64,000 bases of DNA from Paralichthys olivaceus (GCF_024713975.1 NC_091093.1:16861501-16925500); one strand, 5' to 3'. Numbered from the stretch's first letter, positions 40,317 through 52,153 are shown. Made by a program: numbers and translations. The notes: generated by a model not told the origin, from the letters alone.

Positions 40317-41195
40317 TTTATTTTATATTTTTATATTTTGTACAAAACCCTAACCCATGTGTTGTTCTGAGATGTTTTTCTCTGCTGTGAATAATTTTTT
40401 AATTGCCCCACAGGGGATTCATCAATGTATATATTATTTATCAAGGTTAAAACTTCACTCCATCCAGTAGTTCAGAGTAGAAAAAGCAACATATACAGTA
40501 AAACTGCTCGAAAAGGAGGAGTTAAATTAAGTTAAATTGAGGAGTTACATGAAATGACAGTTTTAAACAGTGATACAAACTTAGCAACAAAATGTAAACA
40601 CTGCAAAGACTCCATCTACATAGAAATCTCATTTTCTGATGTTAAAGCAGTCACATAGACAGAGATGAGTTATACTCTCTAAAGCATTGCTTTACCCCCT
40701 ATAATAGTCATCTCACACATGATTGGATTACAAACACATCTGAACACCTGGCATTTGGATAAAAATCGCTCTGTGATGTAGTGATGTGACGCAGTGTAGT
40801 AATGAGATTACTTCTTCTCTTCATGGATTTGTTGCTCTAGCCTTAAATATTGTTACTAAGTAATAGTAAATGATGTGAATATAATTTAATATTGACTGGG
40901 TATGTGCCGTCCATGTAAATAAAAAACTCAACCATAGTGAGGATAATTTATGTCAGAATGAAAGCAGTGTTTGTGTCCTCTCTGAGGCCAAGGCATGTCA
41001 ACTCATACCAGTAATAATCGGATCAGTTAATGTCCAAATATTGTGCATTGTCCCTTTAAGAAACACAAAACCAAATTCTTCATTTGATCCTGATTCTAAA
41101 ATCCTGATTTCAGGGTTTCAGTGTGTGAACCTCGTGTGTTTGGATGATGGCAGGTGGAGGACACTCAGCTGTCATCACACTGACCGAGCTGCTAA

Positions 41196-44100
41196 CTAAC
41201 TCCTGAGCAGAACAAGTAGCGTGCTACATACAGGGAACAGCAGCGTGCTGAGGGTGGGGCTGTGTTTGTATGTTCGGCCTTTAAGTGTCTCCTGGTTAGT
41301 CTGGTCGGAGGTGGGGGGGCTCTGGGGTGCAGGCACAGTGTTGGGTGGGAGGGTCGTGCGACTAGCGCACATGTCGTAGAGGTTTCCAGAAAACTCAGTC
41401 TTCCTGGACTCTTGTCTTAGAGACTCCCAGACAGCTGCTGCCTCTCCGGGACAGCCGGCCAGGGCTGAGTTTGCACAAACGTGGAACGCATTCCAGGACC
41501 TTTGAGGAAAACAGGACAGAAGGAGACGTCATTTAGCTTTCCCCAGGAAAGTAAGTTGGAAGTAGACTGCAGTTTTACAGTGGTGAGACTATAAAAGGGT
41601 TAACACCTGTGCAGAGGTTGAAGAGTAAATAACGCTCCAAAAATCCTCCTTGAAATCTTATTCTGCCTGACGTCTGGAGGTTTAGCTCGCCGCTTTAATG
41701 CAGGAACCTTGTCACAGTATTGTAGTTTATGGTTACAGGTTAAACAGAGAACACCTCTGACCAACAGAAACAGACTTGAGAGAGGCCAGTGAAATCAAAT
41801 AGTATTAAATTACTCTTTAAAGTTTTCTCTTTGACCCTTTTGTCCCACTTTATTTGTAGAATCCTGTAAGTGGCTTTGATTATCTCAACAAAGTAGGTTA
41901 TGTTTAAATTTGAGTGGGTCCTCTTTCACAGAGCTCACCATGTTGCACTGCCATATTTCTACAGTAGCCCAGAGCAGACAAACCAAACTCTGACTCTAGA
42001 GAGGGCGCTTCGTGTGTTCACGTTACCTGAAGACCTCCGTACCTTTAAGGATTGCAAGTTAAACGATTTGAGAAATGAAAGTTGTATCAGGACAGACACA
42101 GCATGACTGGATGGTGACGATGGTTACAGAGACACACACCTGCAGATTGCATCGATGTCCTGTGTGTTCTGGTCTTTTTGTGTTTCCACCAAACTGTCCC
42201 CGAGTGCGAGTAAACACTGAGCAAAACTCTTGTAGATGGAACCACATGAAACTGGAATTGCCGCCCCGAAACACACAGGGACTAAACCTGGTGAAGAGGG
42301 AAAGACAAGAGACAAGTATATTTGAGAGTTGATCAGAAATTGTACTAGGACATTGCAAAACACGGTATGTGTCTTTTCAGAATGAGAATAAGAGAAACAA
42401 AATCAGTATGTTCTTGCAAAGTGCAGCACAGTGTTAACATGTTTATAGAGACGAGATCAGTCCAGCGCTTACACAGATCAAACAAATATAGAAATATGTT
42501 GTATTCCATTCATCTGGAGGGATTATACGTCCTCAAAGCCAAATTCAGAGAAGGACCACAAAACCACATGTGAGCCTTCTGAGTACATTGATCAGCTTAC
42601 ACATAACACGTCCTTCCTAAACCGAGTTTTCATCGAAAGGTTTCTGAACAGGTTTGACACAAGGTCTGACTGGAATGTTCAAAAATGTATTTGGCCCAGA
42701 AGACTTCTGGTGAAAGTAAATTTGTGCATAATGGTTAGTTATAAAGAGACTGATTCCTGGCCTGATCTGTTATTGACCTTCAAGACATCTCAAGAAAAAT
42801 CCAGTTGTCAGCAGCCTTGGGTGAGAGTTCCAGGATCAAATATGGATTTCATGTGTGGACACTTGAAGATATGTGTTTGATTAACACCTCATCTGTTGCT
42901 CTGACAGCTTCCACTGTCCCTGTTATTGATCTGTTGTGTGTTCATGTTCATCTCAACAGTGTTGGATGAGGTCGGAGGTCAGAGCTCTGTACAGACCGGT
43001 CCCATTCTACCACCACAAACTGGGAAAACTATTACTTTATGGACCGTCTATACCATGACATTGAATCAGGGAAGTGTTTTCAGAGAAAGCTGATAAAATA
43101 ACCAGAGCAATGTTTAGATCCATCAAACAAACTCAAGATACATCAACAGTGTGCTCATTTGTGTCCAACTTTTGCCTTAAGTTTGTTTTTTGATTCAGCA
43201 CATTGAAGGTGTTTGGATGTCAGGTGTCAGAATCCACATCTGTTGCCACAAAGTTGACAGGACACCGATATCAAATGCATCACCCTATGCTGCAGCAGTA
43301 ATATTTCCATGAACTTGAACCAATGAGTCACATTTAAACCATGAAAATCAGTCCCCGTAGCTGAAGGGGACAGGGGATTTGTCCACATACTTTTGGACAC
43401 ATTGTAGAGCCCCGGGCATTTACAACCACAACTTTCAGACTGCAGAAGACCCCGCCTCAAAACTCACCTTAATCAATAAACTTAACTGTACTGTTACTGA
43501 TGTCAAGGTTTTACTCACCACCAAAATACATTTTAATGTGTTAATATATTTATTTTTTACAATAGTTATATACAACATATTTTTCAGTTATCATCCGGGT
43601 TGAGTTTCCTAATCATATTAATTAATGGCAGTGTGAGTTGATTGTTTCAGTCCTGTTGTATCTGCTTATTTCTATTAGTCTGTGTTGTATGATGATTGCT
43701 GTTTTATTGTTTTTATCCTAATGGCATGATGTTTTAGTATTTCTACAGGTGGTTATTGTGATTGTAAAATGTCAGTGCATTGTTTCATTATTGAGCTGTT
43801 TTTTCTTGTCCAGAGTCATACAACAAAACAACCTCATATATAATGAGCACAATTCACATACACATTGTGGTACACGCAGCGGCATGTGTAAGTGCACGCA
43901 CACACACCGAGCGCGAGAGAGCGAGAGGGGACAGTGAGCATTTCATTTAGGTAAGTGCATCAACCTTTTCTCTCATCAGATTCAGAATAAGCTGAATGAA
44001 ACATCCTTTATCGCTCACATTCTGCCAACCTGCTTAAACTCATCTGATCAGCATATCTGAGTTTATACCTAAACCCAGTTTCCTGAAAAGATGCAAAGAA

Positions 44101-44249
44101 AGTGAGAGAAAAGAACAAAGAAAACTACAGTGTTCAAAATGAATCAATGAATCACAGCAGACCTCAAGCAACTGAAGAAAAAAAGCCTCCTTACCGAGAC
44201 AGAGGGCGATGGGCAGCAGCATCGTCTTGGTGCCTGGATGGGACCTCAT
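41196..44249 (-). CDS. nrn1l: neuritin-like protein (GPI-anchored)
   Basis: Relative of neuritin (CPG15), a small GPI-anchored neurite-growth and survival factor. Exons 44195-44249, 42140-42287 and 41196-41499 join in phases 1 and 2 and give 168 aa (human NRN1L about 165). A signal peptide (residues 1-27, core MLLPIALCLGLVPVCFG) is followed by the neuritin domain with six cysteines at 33, 43, 67, 76, 84 and 112 and the typical IYKSFAQCLLALGDS and SWNAFHVCA. A Pro/Ser/Thr-rich stretch follows, then TNQETLKG as in human NRN1L, and a hydrophobic C-terminus (about 150-166) fitting a GPI signal. The ATG at 44249 is preferred; a second Met at codon 10 could also serve. The NQETL tail argues for nrn1l over nrn1. 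Confidence 0.93.
41830..42055 (+). mobile_element. truncated, diverged MITE related to 26053-26427
   Basis: Within nrn1l intron 2. The words gtgggtcctctttcacagag, caccatgttgcactgccata, tctacagtagcccagagcag and ctctagagagggcg follow the internal order of the 26-kb element and of its common fish relatives. The terminal repeats are missing. Confidence 0.5.
42288..44194 (-). other. nrn1l intron 1
   Basis: It is 1.9 kb and bounded by CTCG|GTAAGG and CTCTTCACCAG. It hosts a Tc1-like remnant and AT-rich sequence; no exon was seen. Confidence 0.8.
42955..43412 (-). mobile_element. internally deleted Tc1-like DNA transposon remnant
   Basis: The words tctcaacagtgttggatgag, ccacaaactgggaaaac, ctttatggacc, tctgttgccacaaagttg and gtccacatacttttggacac match, in order, a common fish Tc1/mariner element read antisense to its transposase. 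Most of the transposase region is missing between about 43350 and the right end, and there is further diverged or inserted sequence near 43060-43230. It cannot encode a transposase. Confidence 0.6.
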
Positions 44250-45481
44250 GGTTTGGCTCAGCAGAGTCCAGAGGAGTTGAGTCCCACCTCTGAACCAGAG
44301 GCTCTGATGTGTAGCTCCCACCGACGGAGAACTCAAAGAGAATAAAGTTGCTGCTTTAAAATCCTGCCATCCGCTGGGAATTCATCAGATTGCCGGGAAC
44401 CCGGCTGGATTAACAGTGGAAGCGACCGATGCAATGCAAACAGTATGAGGATGTTTGTGAGTGTGAGTGAGAGTGGGGAGGGGAACAAGGCGAGAGTCAC
44501 AGAGAGCTGGGAGGCAGCAGACCAATGACAGCATCACAAAGCACCACACTGGATTAGAGCATTCTCATTTCCGGTTCTCAGTATTTAGAACATTTATTTA
44601 CAAAACGGATAAAATACATATAGTGTAATTGTGATTGTGCACTGGACACACACACACCATCTCTGCCTTGTCACTGGCACTTCTCTGCTCCAAAAACCCT
44701 GTTTTTATTCGTGACCATGGGTTTTTATCAGAGGTGTCAGGAGGATTCTCTTTCATGTCAGCAGATGGATGACGTCCCAGTGAGAATAAAACAACCGAGC
44801 TCACCTGGGAGTCCAACGTAGATGTAGAGCACCCAGTGAGAAGAGCAGCAGCCCATGGGAGAATCCCCCAGTCAGTTAAGAGCACTGTGATGTGTTCCAC
44901 AGTCTAAACCAGAGTTGTGACAGAGACAGAATTAAAATGACATGCAAACCCAGTTGAAACATGGAAGACTGTAAACCATCCAGCCTATTCCAAACTTTCC
45001 TCACTTGAGCGCCTGTCTTACATCCCTGTCCCCTCAGCCTCCAAATCCCCTGCTGCGTCCCCCCAGATGGCTTACACTCCGTGCATTAGTGTAAGTCCTG
45101 GTTCACATCTGTATACTGACACAGGAGGAATGGTCACCCATTGTTAATCTGCAGCTTAAAACAACCATTAACTGCAGAATAATCTGTCTGTGTCTGTAAC
45201 TGCTGCCACGAATCAATACATGCACGAGAGCTACTTTGGCAAATGTGAGTCTTCCTGAAAACATTTGTATGAGCTCAGTAAACAGGGGTTGTTTTTTTTC
45301 TCTTTTGCATTGTTACCTGGATGTGAGACATGTCTCCAAAGAGCTGTGGAAGCTGTTAAAGCAACATAATAATCAATCACATGGGTGTAATGTTCATGCC
45401 TCCACATATGTTTGACCGTGGAATGTAAATCATCATACTATTGTAATGTTTTTGTCATTAGGCACGTTGTCATGCTGTATA

Positions 45482-45715
45482 ATTACCTCTGCCAACGTTT
45501 TTTTGTTTCTTTCCAATCAGGAATTCTCTTTGCTTGCTTTATCATTGCAAGATAGATTTCTTACAGGAATAATTCATGGATCTTGATTTTAAAGGTCAGG
45601 CTTATTTAGGGGACTGATATCTATGAGTGTGTGAAATTTGGTGACGCTTGGCTAAATTTAAGGGGACTGTTGGGCCTTGGTGGAGGTACGTGCTCTATTC
45701 AGAGTAGTTATACAG
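45482..45715 (+). repeat. interspersed repeat family B, copy 2
   Basis: It begins attacctctgccaacg, has atcattgcaagatag in the middle, and ends ggactgttgggccttggtgg plus aggta. The order matches a widespread vertebrate repeat and the shorter copy at 25610-25745. Confidence 0.6.
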
Positions 45716-47228
45716 TAACATATTGAGAATCTTTAGATTTCCACAGCAGACAACTATTCTGATGTGTTATTATATGTTGGTCAAGTCCTTGGACAGAATC
45801 CTGCAGATGTACATGGACGTCCATTCCTGCTCTAGAGACATGCACATCCATTCAAAGCTTTTAGTGAACAGTTTAAAAGACACATATCTTATTTTGCAAA
45901 AGGTAGTTGAAGTGCATCACATATGTATCTCGAGAAAAATGTTCAACAGTGGTCGTTGTTCAACAATTTATAAAAAATAATAACAACAATCCCTGATGGG
46001 ATTCTTCGCAGGAGGATGTCAAACTTTTGCTGATGTCTACATCGTTTTAAATCATTCATATTCAATAATTAGTCTCTAAAGGTGAGACGACCTGAGGTGA
46101 GAAGCTGTTGTTCGGCCTGAATGTAAAGATGGTGACGTAAACGACTGCAGCCATAGAAAGGGAAGATAAAGTTGTGTTTGATTGACAGCCCGGGATTAAG
46201 GCATTATGCAACACTGTTGAGAGTAAAAAAAAATAAATCCAGATGAGATTAGGATCTGGATCCTCACTCTCTCCAATGCTCTCCATCTATCCATTCACCC
46301 GCCTTCCCCTCTTTCTCTGTTTCATGTGACACATTATCACAATTGGTGTTTAAAATTACACATTTTTAAATTTGGGTTTGAGGAGCTGCGTCACAGGTTT
46401 AGTTTCACATTGTGACGTTCAACCTTTCAGGGTTTTAATATGAACAACAATTCAGCTAATGGTGTTAAAAGCTGCCAACAAACACAGACAGACAGATGAA
46501 GCAAATTAGGCTGAACAGAGGCTTAACTGCAGGTTTCTATCACACCGCCATCTAGAGGCTCAAAATCATACTGCAACATCTGACAGAGCCCCCTGCAATA
46601 AGAAACACACTTTACCACTTGTTTGTGAGAGTTACAATTTATCCCTTACACTGCTCTGTATGAGAACACACTGAAACCATGGAGCTGACACGACTGGACA
46701 AGATCAAAAGCAGATGAATTATCTTAAGTGACTGATGAATTCAAAACATCAAATCAATTCACGTTTTTTTTTTAAATATGACAATATGCTGCTTTAAAAA
46801 ATATAGACTATTTTCAGTTTTTCTATATTTTTCAACTGTTCCATCAAAATAACCAACCTGAAAAAGATAGCATGCTCTATCATAATAACAGTGTGCAATG
46901 TTTAGTTTGCTATCTCGATTTTGGGGGCATTTAGCCAACTCTCAATTTCAATAATTAAATCACATCATCTCTTCCAAAATCTTGTTCAGAAACCTAACAC
47001 AGTGATGCTTTAAGTACTGGTTGTCATCTGTTACTGAGCAGCCTCACATAATGTTTGATTTGATGTGCAAGTTTATGCATTTGTTCCATTCACATCTTCA
47101 TGATTGAGGATTTTAAATAACACAATAACACAATTGTTATTCATCCACATCCCAAAAGAGCTGGAGAAAATACTCCTATAGTTTCTGAAAATAGAAATTA
47201 CTGGAGCCACAGGACATTTCTTTTTTTT

Positions 47229-47238
47229 ATTTTATTTC
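47229..47238 (-). terminator. candidate poly(A) signal of thap11
   Basis: On the minus strand AAATAAAATAAAA lies about 1.2 kb past the thap11 stop. Position and motif only. Confidence 0.25.
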
Positions 47239-48429
47239 ATCTTTCCTATAAAGAGTCCAAACAAAAGCCCTCAGTGCAGCCCCATGAGATTTTACTCAAA
47301 GGTAAAAACATTAAGTACACCAGGATCTTCTGTCCTACACTCTGTTTTCGTTTCGTTTCGTTACTGTGACACTGGACATAGTCAGGACACATCTGAAATG
47401 AGTCAGTGCCATTTCAAAATTATATTTCCTTCCAAATGAGGGCAGATCATAGCTGTCGGATCAAGTTGAAGAGTCAGAAATGTGTCTGACCTCCAGTGCA
47501 TGAAACACTCATGAACAGGACAGAGAGATGCAGCCACTAATGTTTTGTGTGAGAGAAAAACAATCTGACCACAAACAGGCACATACAATAATAAATCACA
47601 CAGATCACACAGGTGCTGGTTCGCTGAACAACCTCGGAGACAGACGTACATATTTAAGTTGCATAAAGTATCTTGAGAAAAAGGTTTTCTTGATACTTCT
47701 CTCAAGATTTCCTCAGTAAAAGGAAAAAAGTCGAAATTGACTTAATGCAACAAACATCCTTTAGTAGGATTCATTCTTTTGCGTGCGCTTTCAAGTCTTC
47801 AGGATTCATTAAAGTCTTTTTCTGGTCATGCAGATGTTGTCAGCAACAAAAACAAAACAACTTTGAAGGCAACTCAGATAAAGTCATGGTTTATGACCAA
47901 CACCATAAGTGTGCCAAGAATAGTGTTTTGGTTACAAAATGAAATCCTTTAGAAACTTCACTGTGGTGCACCTTCTATGACCTCTACAATCCAATGAGAG
48001 ATTTCCTGCACAAACCTCCGAGTTTCAGTTCAAATGTTAAAACTGTGTTAGAGAGAAGCTTCAGGAGAAAAACTTTAAATGCAACTAGGCAGCTTTTAGC
48101 ATCAGTTCTGTTGTAATTATGTAGTAAGTCCGTCCAACCTGCTGAATGAATGAAACGTGATTGACCTTAGCTGGGCTGCAGGTCAGTGGTGGACTTGTCA
48201 GGTTTGAACGTGATTAGCAATGAGCTTATTACTATCAGCTACATACACTAGGCAGCCAACTGTTTTAACATCAGGCCTACGAAAAATCAGCTCTACTTGA
48301 TGAAAATAAATTGTCATCGCTCGTGGTTTTATACAAAATAGGTCTGGATCTGTTGTCTCCAACCCCCTCGGTGTTCTTTCCGCTAGTCCGAGTCTCTTAA
48401 ACGGGTGGTCTCCGGTGATGTTTCCCCCA

Positions 48430-49263
48430 TCACACTTTCTTCCGGACGCTGAAAGCCACCGAGTTGCCGTACAGCAGCCGGTCCCGCTCCCGCACCTCCT
48501 CCTGCAGCTTGGCCTCGGCCACGCGCAGCTGGCGGATGGTCGCCTTCATCTCCTTCATCTTCACCTCCATCAGGGCGATGATGTCCCGCTGCTCGTTCAG
48601 TTTCCGCAGCAGCTCGGTGGACGTGGTGCCGGTGGTCAGCGAGTACGAGTGGTCCAGCGGGCTGCTGGTCACACTGACGTACTGCATCGGCAGCTGGTGC
48701 AGGATGGACGCGGCATCTACCGACGAGTCGTCCGCGGTGAGCTCGTCCCCACTGGTGATCGGCGCCGTGTAACAGGTCCCCTCCGACGGAGCGGGCAGCC
48801 GCGCAGTGCCCAGGTACTCACCGTTCTGGCCGATCTGCACCACGGTGATGGTGTCGTCGGTCGCCTCGCCCCCGATGATGCCCTCGGCTCCTTCAGACGT
48901 GTTGCCCAGCACGCTGGTGATGACAATCCCGGAGGTCGCAGCGGCGCCGGGGGCAGCAACCCCCGCGGACACTTTCCTGCCTCTGCCCCGCCGACTCCTG
49001 CGCTCGTTCACGCCCCGCAGAGGGAAGAGGGACGGAACTCGGATGCTGTATGTCTTCCTCCCACCTGCGAAGTGCACGCTGCAGACTCGGTGCCCCGTGG
49101 TGGGCTGGAAGGTGCTGAAGCAGCCGCTGACCCCGGCCCGGGAGATGTTCCTGAGCCACAGCTCCCTCAGCGCCGTGTCCTTAGGAAACGTGTAGAAGCG
49201 CAGGTCCCGGTCCCGGTGCGAGTTGTTGTAGCAGCCGGGCACGCAGCAGGTGAAGCCGGGCAT
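48430..49263 (-). CDS. thap11: THAP domain-containing protein 11 (Ronin)
   Basis: THAP11 is a nuclear transcription factor that binds promoters of growth and metabolic genes with HCF-1 and ZNF143. The single exon gives 277 aa. The N-terminal THAP C2CH zinc module has Cys6, Cys11, Cys61 and His64, with conserved Pro26 and Trp36, and RVPSLFPL in the place of the AVPTIF box. A basic stretch RRSRRGRGRK follows (residues 89-98). DHSY at 204-207 is the HCF-1-binding motif. A C-terminal coiled coil spans about 215-265 (LLRKLNEQRD...AKLQEEVRERDRLL). The human protein (about 314 aa) has a polyglutamine tract that is absent here, explaining the shorter length. The coding sequence is very GC- and CpG-rich, so both strands show long open frames; the THAP signature fixes the strand. 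Confidence 0.97.
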   Translation of the reverse strand: MPGFTCCVPGCYNNSHRDRDLRFYTFPKDTALRELWLRNISRAGVSGCFSTFQPTTGHRVCSVHFAGGRKTYSIRVPSLFPLRGVNERRSRRGRGRKVSAGVAAPGAAATSGIVITSVLGNTSEGAEGIIGGEATDDTITVVQIGQNGEYLGTARLPAPSEGTCYTAPITSGDELTADDSSVDAASILHQLPMQYVSVTSSPLDHSYSLTTGTTSTELLRKLNEQRDIIALMEVKMKEMKATIRQLRVAEAKLQEEVRERDRLLYGNSVAFSVRKKV

Positions 49264-49376
49264 GTTTACCTCCGCACCGACGGTGAAGGTGAAGTCTCGG
49301 GGGCGAAGCTTCGATTATTGTATTGTTGTTTCTTTATTCTGCGCGTTGTTGTCAAGCTCCGCGGCCTGCGAGCGGA

Positions 49377-49395
49377 ACTACACGTCCCACAAAGC
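49377..49395 (+). promoter_or_regulatory. THAP11/ZNF143-like promoter motif, site 1
   Basis: ACTACACGTCCCACAAAGC resembles the Ronin/SBS2 consensus (ACTACAWYTCCCRRMRNGC), with about three mismatches. It lies 114 bp upstream of the thap11 ATG. Confidence 0.45.
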
Positions 49396-49572
49396 TAACT
49401 ACTTCCTGTTTATTTTTCACCCAAAACTGAGCCGATGTTCCCCGAGCGACGACCGAATCCACCCGAACTCTTCCGGGGCTTGTTTTTATGCTGGATTAGA
49501 GGCTGCAGTTTTATTTATGGTGGTGAATGTGTGGTTTTGTTCTTCTCGGTGTTCACCCGTCCCCCTTTGAGA

Positions 49573-49597
49573 ACTAAAACTACCACAAGGCTTTGCG
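49573..49597 (+). promoter_or_regulatory. THAP11/ZNF143-like promoter motif, site 2
   Basis: The sequence has ACTA, then ACTACCACAAGGCTTTGCG. It aligns with the long ACTACAACTCCCA(G/C)AAGGCTTTGCG form of the SBS2 motif with about two differences. It lies 310 bp upstream of the thap11 ATG. Confidence 0.5.
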
Positions 49598-49679
49598 TTT
49601 CCGGTCTAGGTCTGGTCCGGGTCCGTTAGCGCGCTACCACCCCTGCTGGTCAGAGTGGGGAAACGCAGCAGAGAGCAAG

Positions 49680-51500
49680 GCACATTCAGAAGTCTTCCCT
49701 CAAATACAACCACAATTTTAACAACACATGAAAATGGCAAATGTACTAAAGTATCAAAATTGCTTCCCTGTGATTGATTTATTGTCATATATTATACTAT
49801 CACAAATTAATAATCATGCAATAAAGTGTCAGCTCGCTCAGGGTAGCTGACTGAGGAGCTGCAGTGTTGTGTAAAAGTTAAAAAAAAAGTTTTATTTTTA
49901 ACTATAACATAAAAATACTGTGTGCTCCAAAATCCAAATCAACACTTTTCAATAAAAAGAGAAAAGGCCCACTCCGTTTTATAAATTTATACAGGCTGTT
50001 TTATATTCTGCAGACTTTAGAGCAACTTGAGGAATGTATTTCCTGTGATACAGATCAGTGCCATTTTAATCTTGGATATTAAATACATCTGCTTGCCAAG
50101 TAAAACAGTGTTGGAAATTTTATACATATCCTTTAGCTGATGCTTTTATCAAAAGCATGATGGTACAAACCCAAAACAGCAAGAATCACGTAAGTACATT
50201 AGCTTCAAAAAAGCCAAACTACAGAGTGCTACATGGAAGTGCAACTTCACTTAGACCATCTTTTTAGCCAAGGTGTAGTCTGAAGATTTATTGTACTTTT
50301 TACAGTTTCACATCAAACATCCAAGGCAAGTAAAACCCATTTTGTCCATTTTAAATGTGACAGAGTGTCAGAAGTTTAAAGGGAAATATTAAACCATATC
50401 TTAAGTGTGTCCAGTCCAGGTTTTTCATTCTCGCCATCTGAAGCAGCATGTTGTGGCAGTAACCTTCATCAGCCACCTGATGGACCCATAGAGCCCTCTG
50501 TGTTACTGTAATATATTCTATGACTCCCATAAAGCCATTGCCCCACCTGTCAGACACATCTGGACATAATCCACTGATCAACATCTTTGTATCTTGATAG
50601 AGTCATGTTTGCACTAGAATGGATAAAACTATTGATAATAATATATGAATTACATAATATTAATGTCATTTCACAAGGTCTCTGAGTCGTGTGTTGGAGC
50701 CACTGTCATTGTAGATTAGTCATGTTAAAGCTTTTTGATAATAAAAGAAATTGGATATAATGATGTCTCTAATATATGATGTGTCTGTCAAGAATACCAA
50801 TGCTGTCCATAGACTATATAAAAACAAGTGAGGCCAGCACACTAACTCATGGGGTAACGCCCAGGTAACGCCTGATCAACTGTCCCTGCTCCATGGGCAC
50901 ACCTTCAGTCATGAATGGTTTGAAAACAAACTAATGACATGTGTTGTGTTGTTGTGTATAGCAAACACAATGATTGCTTCACAGCCCTGTTTTCTAACTC
51001 TTAGTCATCGTTTTGAATCTCTTTGTAGTCACTTTGTGTATCTTAGTAGTTCTGTGTCTCTCTGTAGTCAATTGCAGAGTTGTACTGGTCATTTAGTGGT
51101 CGATTTCTTCTCCCCATAGCTGTTTGAGTGTGTCTGTGGTCTTTCTATGTCTCTCTGTAGTAGTGTGGAGTGTCATTGTGGTCATTTTATGTCTCTATGT
51201 GGTCATTTGTGTCTCCCTGTTGTCTTTTGAGTGTCTGTGTGGTCATTAAATGTCTCCTGTGTGGTGTGTTTGTGTATCTCCACAGTCGTCTTGTGTGCCT
51301 GTTGTCATTTGATGTCTCTATGTGGTCACTTGTGTTTACCTGTAATCGTTCTGTGTCTCTATCTTTTCATTTTCTGCGGTAGTTTTGTCTTTTAACTTCT
51401 CTCTTTACCTTTGAAATAAAAAAGTCACGCATAAAACGGCCTCTGTGCTTTTCAAAGAGATGTCATCTGTTTCTAAATTAAAACAACTCGTCTCACACGC
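49680..51500. other. intergenic region between thap11 and gfod2
   Basis: Between the divergent thap11 and gfod2 promoters. AT-rich, with no exon recognised. A repeat-end fragment (gtccatagactatataaaaa, about 50806-50826) and a degenerate minisatellite near 51.0-51.4 kb are present. Confidence 0.6.
51005..51380 (+). repeat. degenerate minisatellite, about 22-26 bp period
   Basis: Repeated variants of tgtctctatgtggtcatttg (for example gtctctctgtagtca, tgtctctatgtggtcattt, tgtctctatgtggtcactt) recur a dozen or so times with irregular spacing. Not coding, although it produces a 70-codon open frame. Confidence 0.6.
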
Positions 51501-51589
51501 TCACTTTGTCCCTCATTCTTTCCTGTGGCGTGTTGGCCTGTGTGTGTGAGTCCTCCGGTGGTGACCCATCTCCAGCCTCTACACCATCT

Positions 51590-51706
51590 CCGGCTCCCCC
51601 TCACTGCTGCCTGTCGTCCTGAAGTTACCATTAGCAACTGGGCAGCGCCCGACTCAGCTCCCAGCTCCACCGGAGCCTCTGCTGCTGCTGCTGCTCGTCC
51701 CTGAAG
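51590..51706 (+). promoter_or_regulatory. probable promoter and 5'UTR exon of gfod2
   Basis: CpG-containing sequence ends in a (CTG)n-rich stretch (about 51679-51695) and a CTGAAG|GTAGAT donor. This donor could splice to the acceptor ttttgtacag ending at 53256, upstream of the gfod2 ATG. Inferred; the transcription start is unknown. Confidence 0.4.
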
Positions 51707-52082
51707 GTAGATACCCCCTCACCCTGTGTCTGTACCGTCCGCACACACTCTCACTCTACAGACTCACGAAGATGAAGGCCGAGTGTTTGTTGCTAGTTTG
51801 TTTTGACTGGCTTTTGCGGCTCGCTAGCCGGCTAGCTGAACGTGCTAGCTAGCGTTATCAATAACGCCAGTGTGGAGCAGCTGAGTGGGGCTAGCTCAGG
51901 AGTGGGAGCCGTGGCTACGTCCGGAGCACATTACTAATATACGACTATATAAAACATGTGGGCCGTTTTCTCTGTTTGTGATATCACAGTAATTGTCGCT
52001 AATCTCCAGCTATTATCGATCCAAGCAGCGAAACCAGTGTGGCGTGGCTTTGTTATCTGACCCACAGCACAGCTAGGTTTTC

Positions 52083-52153
<71 letters not shown>

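Larger units (their letters stand above)
36018..41195. other. intergenic region between nrn1l and slc38a8
   Basis: The slc38a8 promoter should lie just right of 36017; the sequence there is not CpG-rich and no TATA box is obvious. The rest is AT-rich and without recognisable exons. It contains a CA repeat, a TTAA-bounded MITE and a LINE-like tail. The nrn1l 3'UTR must occupy its right end. Confidence 0.6.
44250..48429. other. intergenic region between thap11 and nrn1l
   Basis: The left part should contain the nrn1l promoter, the right part the thap11 3'UTR. No coding exon was recognised; nutf2 and edc4, which lie between these genes in human, were looked for by eye and not found. Family B repeat copy at 45.5 kb. 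Confidence 0.55.

Noticed and set aside
47403-47705. Minus-strand Cys-rich frame of 100 codons
   Set aside because: The cysteine spacing fits no known domain and it probably lies in the thap11 3'UTR.
44250-48429. Possible nutf2 or edc4 exons between thap11 and nrn1l
   Set aside because: Expected from human gene order, but no matching peptide was seen in any frame.
48415-49398. Long plus-strand open frame of 327 codons
   Set aside because: It is antisense to thap11. The GC-rich coding sequence leaves the opposite strand open; the peptide is Arg/His/Leu/Val-rich with no domain.
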